From contig NZ_FTMZ01000004.1 in NCBI RefSeq assembly GCF_900156335.1, forward strand, positions 124,001-188,000: a stretch of DNA of 64,000 nucleotides, written 5' to 3'. Below, in pieces: positions 58,488 through 64,000 of this stretch. Position numbers and translations under genes: made by a program. The notes beneath the pieces are model-generated. The model was given only the letters and a program-made list of their open reading frames with translations, searched no databases and was not told the origin of the DNA. The stretch's first letter is position 1. The number at the start of each line of letters is the position of its first letter. Source of the DNA: Sphaerotilus natans. Its GTDB lineage: Bacteria > Pseudomonadota > Gammaproteobacteria > Burkholderiales > Burkholderiaceae_C.

Positions 58488-60161
58488 TCACCAGTTGCGG
58501 AAGCGCTGGGGCGGGCGGTACAGACCGCCCGAGGCGCGCACCAGGTCGCGCATGCTGCGCGCGGCCAGCAGGTTGCGGGTGGCGTCGCGCGGATCGATGC
58601 CCAGGTCGGCCGGACGCTGGATCACGCCGCGGTCGCGCAGGTTCTCGACCAGGCGCCGGTCGCGGCCCAGGCCCACCGGCGTGTAGCCGGCCACGCCGCG
58701 GATGGCCTGCTCGCGCTCCTCGTCGCTGCGGCACAGCAGCAGATTGGCGATGCCCTCCTCGGTGAGGATGTGGGTCACGTCGTCGCCGTAGATCATGATC
58801 GGCGGCAGCGGCATGCGCGCCTGCTCGGCCAGCGTCCAGGCGTCGAGCCGCTCGACGAAGGCCGGCTGCATGTGCTCGCGGAAGGTCTCCACCATCTGCA
58901 CCACCAGCTTCTGGCCGCGCGGCGTGCCCGCGGCGCCGTGGCGGCCGCGGCGCGACTCCTCGCCGGCCTGCAGCCAGGTCGGGCTGGCGTGGCGTCGCCC
59001 GCGCGCGTCGGCGCCCATGTTCGGCGCGCCGCCGAAGCCGGCGATGCGCCCGAGCGTGGCGGTCGAGCTGTTGCCGTCGAGGTCCATCTGCAGCGTCGAG
59101 CCGATGAACAGGTCGCAGGCGTAGTGGCCCGCGGCCTGGCTGAAGGCGCGGTTGCTGCGCAGGCTGCCGTCCGGCCCGGTGAAGAACACGTCCGAGCGGG
59201 CGCGGATGTAGTCCTCCATGCCCAGCTCCGAGCCGAAGGAATGGATCGACTCGACCCAGCCGGCCTCGATGGCCGGGATCAGCGCCGGGTGCGGGTTCAG
59301 CGCCCAGTGCCGGCAGATCTTGCCCTTCAGGCCCAGCGACTCGCCGTAGGTGGGCAGCAGCAGCTCGATGGCGGCGGTGTCGAAGCCGATGCCGTGGTTC
59401 AGGCGCTGCACGCCGTAGCGGGCGTAGATGCCCTTGATGGCCATCATCGCCATCAGCACCTGGATCTCGCTGATCTGCGCCGGGTCGCGGGTGAAGAGCG
59501 GCTCGATGAAGTTCGGCCGCGGCGCCGGAACCACGAAGCTGACCCAGTCGGCGGGAATGTCCACGCGCGGCAGCGCGCCGTCCACCACCTCGTTGACCTG
59601 CGCGATGACGATGCCGCCCGAGAAGGCAGTGGCCTCGACGATGGCCGGGGTGTCTTCGGTGTTCGGGCCGGTGTAGAGGTTGCCGTGCCGGTCGGCCGCC
59701 TGCGCCGCCACCAGCGAGATCTTCGGCGTGAGATCGACGAAGTAGCGCGAGAACAGCTCCAGGTAGGTGTGGATGGCGCCGATCTCGATGCGCCCCTGCG
59801 ACACCAGCCGCGCCAGCCGCGCGCCCTGCGGCCCGGAGAAGCTGAAGTCCAGCCGCGAGGCCAGGCCCAGCTCGAACAGGTCGAGGTGCTCGGGCAGCGC
59901 CAGCACCGACTGCACCATGTGCAGGTGGTGCACCCGCTCCGGGTCGAGGCTGGCCAGCGCCTGGGCCAGGAAGTCGGCCTGCTTCTGGTTGTTGCCTTCG
60001 AGGCAGACGCGGTCGTGCGGCTCGATCACCGCGTGCAACAGGTCGGTCACGGCGCCGGTGGCGACATGACGGCCGCTCAGTCGCGGGCCGAGCGCCTCGG
60101 CGGCGCGGGCCAGGCGGGCTTGGCGGTCCTGCTGGCGCTGGTTCCAGGGGCGGTGATCCAT
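58488..60161 (-). CDS. mdcA: Malonate decarboxylase subunit alpha (acetyl-S-ACP:malonate transferase)
   Basis: A 557-aa CoA-transferase-like subunit that swaps malonyl for acetyl on the carrier. It begins with DHRPWNQRQQDRQARL; SLVAAQAADRHGNLYTGPNTEDTPAIVEATAF (read here in short pieces) holds the transferase region, and GIGFDTAAIELLLPTYGE and FFTGPDGSLRSNRAFSQAAG follow. Length and order match MdcA. The start lies 4 bp after the receptor gene's... neighbouring stop at 60165, so the two are probably one transcript. Confidence 0.93.
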   Translation of the reverse strand: MDHRPWNQRQQDRQARLARAAEALGPRLSGRHVATGAVTDLLHAVIEPHDRVCLEGNNQKQADFLAQALASLDPERVHHLHMVQSVLALPEHLDLFELGLASRLDFSFSGPQGARLARLVSQGRIEIGAIHTYLELFSRYFVDLTPKISLVAAQAADRHGNLYTGPNTEDTPAIVEATAFSGGIVIAQVNEVVDGALPRVDIPADWVSFVVPAPRPNFIEPLFTRDPAQISEIQVLMAMMAIKGIYARYGVQRLNHGIGFDTAAIELLLPTYGESLGLKGKICRHWALNPHPALIPAIEAGWVESIHSFGSELGMEDYIRARSDVFFTGPDGSLRSNRAFSQAAGHYACDLFIGSTLQMDLDGNSSTATLGRIAGFGGAPNMGADARGRRHASPTWLQAGEESRRGRHGAAGTPRGQKLVVQMVETFREHMQPAFVERLDAWTLAEQARMPLPPIMIYGDDVTHILTEEGIANLLLCRSDEEREQAIRGVAGYTPVGLGRDRRLVENLRDRGVIQRPADLGIDPRDATRNLLAARSMRDLVRASGGLYRPPQRFRNW

Positions 60162-60164
60162 CGC

Positions 60165-61160
60165 TCAGTCGGCCTTGATGTTGCCCGCCTTGACCACCTC
60201 GGCCCAGCGCTTGGTCTCGGCCGCCACAAAGTCGCCGAAGTCCTTGCCGGCCAGCGTCGGCGTCTCGGCGCCAAGGTTGTTCCACGCCGCCTTCAGCTCG
60301 GGGCTGGCCAGCACCGTCCTCAGCTCGGCGCCCATCTTGTCGACGATCTCCCGGGGCGTGCCCTTCGGCGCCCACAGGCCGTACCAGGTCGCGACCTTGT
60401 AGGTCGGCGCGCCCGCCTCGGCCGCGGTCGGGATGTCGGGAAAGCCGGGGGCGCGCTTGTCGCCGGCCACCGCGATGGCGCGCAGCCGCCCGCCCTTGAG
60501 ATGCGTGGCCGATGAGCCCAGGCCGTCGAACATCATGTCCACCTGCCCGCCCATCAGGTCCTGCAGCGCCGGGCCGGCGCCCCGGTACGGGATGTGGGTG
60601 ATGAAGGTGCCGGTCTGCATCTTGAACAGCTCGCCGGCCAGGTGGTGCGAGGAGCCGTTGCCCGCCGAACCGTAGGTCAGCCGCCCCGGCTTGGAGCGGA
60701 TGAAGGCCAGCAGCTCCTTCAGGTCCTTGACCGGCACCTTCTGCGGGTTGACGACGATGACCTGCGGCACGCTGGCCACCAGCGCGACCGGCACGAAGTC
60801 GTTCGCCAGGTGGTAGTCGAGCTTCGGGTAGATCGACGGCGCGATGGTGTGGTGCACGCCGCCCATGAACCAGGTCTGGCCGTCGGGCGCGGCCTTGGCC
60901 GCCACGCCCGCGCCCAGGTTGCCGCCCGCGCCGCCCTTGTTGTCGATGATGACCTGATGGCCGAGCTGCTTCGTGAGCTGCGCCGACAGCGGCCGCGCGA
61001 AGGCATCGGTGCCGCCGCCGGCCGGAAAGGGCACGACCAGCGTGATCGGCCTGTTCGGCCAGGCGGCCTGGGCGAGCGCCGGCAGCGGCAGGGCGGCGGC
61101 GGCCGCCGCTGCGGCGCACAGCGCCAGCACCGGGCGGCGCGACACGAGGGAAAGGGGCAT
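60165..61160 (-). CDS. Tripartite tricarboxylate transporter receptor (Bug family)
   Basis: A 331-aa periplasmic solute receptor of the TctC/Bug family. It has a Sec signal peptide (VSRRPVLALCAAAAAAAALPLPALAQA, cleaved after about residue 31, shown here only in outline) and starts the mature part with WPNRPITLVVPFPAGGGTDAFAR, the family's first strand and loop. ATG 61160 follows CAGGAGA. It is the first gene of the mdc operon, so malonate is the natural guess for its ligand. No tctA/tctB membrane genes or the usual malonate carriers (mdcLM, mdcF, madLM) are in the window. Confidence 0.87.
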   Translation of the reverse strand: MPLSLVSRRPVLALCAAAAAAAALPLPALAQAAWPNRPITLVVPFPAGGGTDAFARPLSAQLTKQLGHQVIIDNKGGAGGNLGAGVAAKAAPDGQTWFMGGVHHTIAPSIYPKLDYHLANDFVPVALVASVPQVIVVNPQKVPVKDLKELLAFIRSKPGRLTYGSAGNGSSHHLAGELFKMQTGTFITHIPYRGAGPALQDLMGGQVDMMFDGLGSSATHLKGGRLRAIAVAGDKRAPGFPDIPTAAEAGAPTYKVATWYGLWAPKGTPREIVDKMGAELRTVLASPELKAAWNNLGAETPTLAGKDFGDFVAAETKRWAEVVKAGNIKAD

Positions 61161-61348
61161 GGCTTGTCTCCTGGTGGGCAGCGCGCGCTGCCTCGGCTTG
61201 GTATCTGCGGTATCTGCGATCCATGACCCGGACGGGCCGGGCTGCACGCATCGTCGGACATCAGGCACGATCGCGCCATTCGCCATCGATTGAGGCCGCC
61301 TTCGACCTGCGTTGAGGGCGCGCCGCCCGGCGCTGGAGCCCTTGCCCC
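61161..61348. promoter_or_regulatory. Divergent promoter region of mdcR and the mdc operon
   Basis: A 188-bp gap between start codons. GGTATCTGC occurs twice in tandem (61200-61208 and 61209-61217), 40-57 bp from the receptor start. LysR-type regulators usually bind in such a shared region, but no site of theirs could be picked out with confidence. Confidence 0.45.
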
Positions 61349-62269
61349 GTGATCAACCTGAACCGTTTCGACCTTGTCTCGCTGCGCCTGTTCGTCGCGG
61401 TGGTGGACGCCGGCAGCCTGACGGCCGGCGCCGACCGCTTCGGCATCTCGCTGGCAGCGGCCAGCAAGCGCATCAACGAGCTGGAGCAGCACTGCGGCCT
61501 GACGCTGCTGCAGCGCGGCCAGCGCGGCGTGAGCACCACCGCCAGCGGCCAGCTGCTGCACCGCCACGCCATCGAGGTGATCGCCCGGCTGGAGCAGCTG
61601 GCGCTGGCGGTCGAGGACGTGCACGGCGGCGCCGACGCGCACCTGCGGCTGTGGGCCAACCCCTCGGCCTTCGGCGGCTTCCTGCCCCGGCTGCTGTCGG
61701 CCTATGCGGCGCGCCACCCCCAGGTGCGCATCGACCTGGAGGACGCGCTCAGCGAGGACGGCGTGCGCGCGGTGCAGAAGGGCCTGGCCGAGCTGGCGGT
61801 CATCGGCGACAACGTGCCCTGCGAGGGCCTGGAGACGCGGCTGTGCAACATCGACCGGCTGGTGCTGCTGGTGCCCCGGGCGCATGCGCTGGCGCAGGGC
61901 GCGAGCGTGCCGGTGGCGGCCGCCTTCGCGCACGACCTGGTCACGCTGCCGCGCAGCGCCTCGCTGACCCGCAAGGTCATGGCCGCGGCCGAGACGGCGG
62001 GCCACACGCCGCGCATTCGCGTGCAGGTGCGCAGCTTCGACTCGATGTGCCGCATGGTCGCCTGCGGCCTGGGCCTGGCCATCCTGCCCGAGGCCGCGGC
62101 GGCGCTGTACGCGCAGGCCCTCGACCTGAAGGTGCAGCCGCTGCACGGCATGGCGGTCGAGCGCCAGCTGCTGCTGGCGATGCGCCGCCGCGCCGACCTC
62201 TCGCCGTCGGCCGAGGCGCTGGTGGCGATGATCGAGGCGGCGCTGGGCGAGAGCACACGGTCGCCATGA
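61349..62269 (+). CDS. mdcR: LysR-type regulator of malonate use
   Basis: A 306-aa LysR-family regulator. The N-terminal winged helix reads FDLVSLRLFVAVVDAGSLTAGADRFGIS (outlined) with SLAAASKRINELEQ as recognition region; the effector domain (about 92-300) contains LRLWANPSAFGGFLP and MVACGLGLAILPEAAA. It starts at GTG 61349 and is divergent from the receptor-mdc operon, so it probably activates that operon in response to malonate or malonyl-CoA. The symbol rests on context, since LysR proteins look alike. Confidence 0.82.
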   Translation: MINLNRFDLVSLRLFVAVVDAGSLTAGADRFGISLAAASKRINELEQHCGLTLLQRGQRGVSTTASGQLLHRHAIEVIARLEQLALAVEDVHGGADAHLRLWANPSAFGGFLPRLLSAYAARHPQVRIDLEDALSEDGVRAVQKGLAELAVIGDNVPCEGLETRLCNIDRLVLLVPRAHALAQGASVPVAAAFAHDLVTLPRSASLTRKVMAAAETAGHTPRIRVQVRSFDSMCRMVACGLGLAILPEAAAALYAQALDLKVQPLHGMAVERQLLLAMRRRADLSPSAEALVAMIEAALGESTRSP

Positions 62270-62290
62270 GCCGATCTGGCCCCGGCAGAT

Positions 62291-62370
62291 CGTCATGCCC
62301 GCGAAGGCGGGCACCCACGACGAGCCAAAGCCGGCGGCAGGCGTGGGTCCTCGCCTTCGCGAGGATGACG
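62291..62370. repeat. REPIN-like inverted pair of palindromes
   Basis: Two arms of 28 bp, 62291-62318 and 62343-62370, are inverted copies matching at 24 of 28 positions, with 24 bp between. Each arm is itself CGTCAT plus a hairpin (GCCCGC-GAAG-GCGGGC and TCCTCGC-CTTC-GCGAGGA). The four differences between arms are two compensating pairs, so each hairpin stays fully paired. This is the layout of a REP doublet (REPIN). It lies between the convergent mdcR and phosphofructokinase genes. A related single copy is at 28121. Confidence 0.8.
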
Positions 62371-62387
62371 GCAGCGCGGCCAAGGCC

Positions 62388-63449
62388 TCAGCCGGCCTCT
62401 CCCAGACTCACCCCGATCTCCCGCGCGCAGACCAGCAGCGGGTGATCCAGCGGCACGCGGCGGTTCTGACCCGCCACCGAGGCCAGCGGCACGCTGGCGA
62501 GCTGACCGCCCTGGAGCGTGACCATCCGCCCGAACTGGCCCCGGCGCAGCAGGTGCGCGGCCTCGTTGCCGTACTGCGTCGCCAGCACCCGGTCGAAGGG
62601 CGTGGGGCTGCCGCCGCGCTGCACATGGCCGAGCACGGTGGCGCGCACCTCGGCCTGGACCAGCGGCTGCAGCCGCTCGCGCAGAAGGTGCGCCACGCCG
62701 CCCAGCCGGATCGGGTCGGGGCTGCCCGCCACCGTGCGCTCGACCGTCAGCGCGCCGCCGACCGGCTTGGCGCCCTCGGCGATGCAGATCAGCGTGGCGC
62801 GGCGGCGCGCATGGCGCTCGCGGCAGACGGCGGCGATGCGCTCGACATCGAAGTCGATCTCCGGCAGCAGGATCACGTCGGCCGCGCCGGCCAGGCCCGC
62901 CTCCAGCGCGATCCAGCCGGCGTAGCGGCCCATCGTCTCGACGATCATCACCCGGCCGTGGCTCTGGCCGGTGGTCTGGACGCGCTCGAGCGCCTCGGTC
63001 ACGGTGGCCACCGCGGTGTCGAAGCCGAAGCTGCGCTCGCAGCCGGCGATGTCGTTGTCGATGGTCTTGGGCACGCCCACCATCGGCACGCCGCCAACCT
63101 CGCCGAGCCGCGCCGCCATCGTCATCGTGCCGTCGCCGCCGATGGTCACCAGCGCGTCGAGCCCGAGCTCGTGCTGGTAGGCGACGACCTCGGCCGAGAC
63201 GTCGCGGCCGCGCCAGGCAAACGGGCTGGCGGTGTTGCTGGTGCCCAGGATGGTGCCGCCGGTGGCCAGAATGCCGCTGACCTCGTCCCAGCCCAGCGGG
63301 CGCACCCGGCGCTCGATCAGGCCGAGAAAGCCGTCCTCGATGCCAATCACCTCGGCGCCGCACTGGCGGATCAGCGACTTGGTGACGGCGCGGATGACCG
63401 CGTTCAGGCCGGGGCAGTCGCCGCCGCCGGTGAGCATGCCGATGCGCAT
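62388..63449 (-). CDS. 6-phosphofructokinase (ATP or pyrophosphate dependent)
   Basis: A 353-aa phosphofructokinase phosphorylating fructose-6-phosphate. MLTGGGDCPGLNAVIRA opens the nucleotide fold; RPLGWDEVSGILATGGTILGTS and GGDGTMTMAARL (about 101-112) follow, then PKTIDNDI (about 127-134) with the catalytic aspartate, and MGRYAGWIALEAG. The donor is unclear: glycine in GGDGT fits ATP, while lysine in PKTIDND is typical of pyrophosphate enzymes. Group III enzymes of either kind share this mix. ATG 63449 is the start; a longer frame upstream reads as non-coding. Confidence 0.92.
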   Translation of the reverse strand: MRIGMLTGGGDCPGLNAVIRAVTKSLIRQCGAEVIGIEDGFLGLIERRVRPLGWDEVSGILATGGTILGTSNTASPFAWRGRDVSAEVVAYQHELGLDALVTIGGDGTMTMAARLGEVGGVPMVGVPKTIDNDIAGCERSFGFDTAVATVTEALERVQTTGQSHGRVMIVETMGRYAGWIALEAGLAGAADVILLPEIDFDVERIAAVCRERHARRRATLICIAEGAKPVGGALTVERTVAGSPDPIRLGGVAHLLRERLQPLVQAEVRATVLGHVQRGGSPTPFDRVLATQYGNEAAHLLRRGQFGRMVTLQGGQLASVPLASVAGQNRRVPLDHPLLVCAREIGVSLGEAG

Positions 63450-63573
63450 CAGAGGTACCTCTCGGTTTTCATTTCGGTCAAGCCACAGCCCCGGCAGATG
63501 CGGGGCCCGGAAGCTTGCCAGTCTAGGGGGACTCCGCTCGGCGGACCTTGAGCCGGATCCTAGAATCGCCGTC

Positions 63574-64000
63574 ATGCACATCCACATCCTCGGCATCTGC
63601 GGCACGTTCATGGGCGGCGTCGCGGCGCTGGCCCGCGAGGCCGGTCATCGCGTCACCGGCTGTGACGCCAACGTCTACCCGCCGATGAGCGACCAGCTGC
63701 GCGCGCTCGGCATCGACCTGATCGAGGGCTTCGCGCCCGAGCAGATGGCGCTGAAGCCCGACCTGTTCGTGGTCGGCAATGTCGTCAGCCGCGGCAACCC
63801 GCTGATGGAGGCCATCCTGGACGCCGGCCTGCCCTATGTCAGCGGACCGCAGTGGCTGGCCGAGAACGTGCTGGCCGGGCGGCATGTGCTGGCGGTGGCC
63901 GGCACGCACGGCAAGACGACCACCACCTCGATGCTGGCGTGGATCCTCGAGGCCGCCGGGCTGCAGCCGGGCTTCCTGGTCGGCGGCGTGCCGCAGAACT
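63574..64000 (+). CDS. mpl: UDP-N-acetylmuramate:L-Ala-gamma-D-Glu-meso-DAP ligase, N-terminal part
   Basis: The first 142 residues of a Mur-ligase-family protein that runs past the window's end. The sequence MHIHILGICGTFMGGVAALA is the Mpl N terminus (MurC-like Rossmann motif), ANVYPPMSDQL is specific to Mpl rather than MurC, and AGTHGKTTTTSMLAW is the ATP-binding P-loop. Mpl recycles cell-wall tripeptide by ligating it to UDP-MurNAc. ATG 63574 lies 124 bp from the divergent phosphofructokinase start. Confidence 0.93.
   Translation, partial: MHIHILGICGTFMGGVAALAREAGHRVTGCDANVYPPMSDQLRALGIDLIEGFAPEQMALKPDLFVVGNVVSRGNPLMEAILDAGLPYVSGPQWLAENVLAGRHVLAVAGTHGKTTTTSMLAWILEAAGLQPGFLVGGVPQN

Overview
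The window is about 70% GC, densely packed with genes on both strands, and has no tRNA, rRNA, CRISPR array or complete insertion sequence that I could find. Gene content and order point to a betaproteobacterium of the order Burkholderiales, perhaps near Leptothrix, Sphaerotilus, Ideonella or Rubrivivax. The telling blocks are yqgE-yqgF-pyrR-pyrB-pyrC' and hemL-thiD-rubredoxin-pilGHIJ-chpA. This placement is inferred from the genes, not from a database search.

Layout. 1-2.8 kb: the end of an EAL-domain protein, a potassium channel, and coaX with a small unknown gene. 2.9-6.3 kb: a leftward nitrate-type ABC transporter operon (nrtA-nrtB-nrtD) ending in a clear terminator. Its 5' region has a sigma-54-type promoter, followed by a leader with a hexaloop hairpin that overlaps an intrinsic terminator; this is the architecture of NasR/NasT (ANTAR) antitermination. 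6.5-9.9 kb: icmF, a fused B12-dependent acyl-CoA mutase, behind a perfect 20-bp palindrome. 9.9-12.2 kb: a lipoprotein with an esterase/phytase-like domain. 12.4-16.2 kb: a NarL-type two-component pair, an NYN-domain protein and a possible 53-aa gene. 16.2-17.8 kb: a thiolase with its terminator and a small unknown protein behind a repeated TTAGGG-type element. 18-23.3 kb: a leftward run phoH, ybeY, S9 peptidase, ABC1/UbiB-like kinase. 23.4-28.1 kb: a second two-component pair, then ruvA and ruvB. 28.2-34.5 kb: a leftward block of phosphatase, PEBP protein, DUF1840, acyltransferase, inactive-looking pyrC', pyrB, pyrR, yqgF and yqgE, with a divergent photolyase. 36-47.3 kb: the leftward Pil-Chp chemosensory operon (pilG, pilH, pilI, pilJ, a 2032-aa chpA) with a diguanylate cyclase 13 bp behind chpA, and a rubredoxin gene upstream. 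47.4-50.6 kb: rightward thiD-like, hemL and a hexose-phosphate mutarotase. 50.7-54 kb: a hybrid sensor kinase, a LuxR-type regulator and a small unknown protein made of two copies of one domain. 54-62.3 kb: a malonate decarboxylase operon (mdcA,C,D,E,G,B,H) with a TTT-type receptor and a divergent LysR regulator. 62.3-64 kb: a REPIN-like inverted repeat, a phosphofructokinase and the start of mpl.

How it works together. Most of the window is housekeeping: CoA, heme, thiamine, pyrimidine and peptidoglycan recycling, and recombination. Set into this are nitrate uptake under nitrogen control, malonate and acyl-CoA use, and surface motility control linked to cyclic-di-GMP. The least explained item is the tandem-duplicated protein at 53467-53961, which sits next to a two-component system and has an unusually A+T-rich leader.
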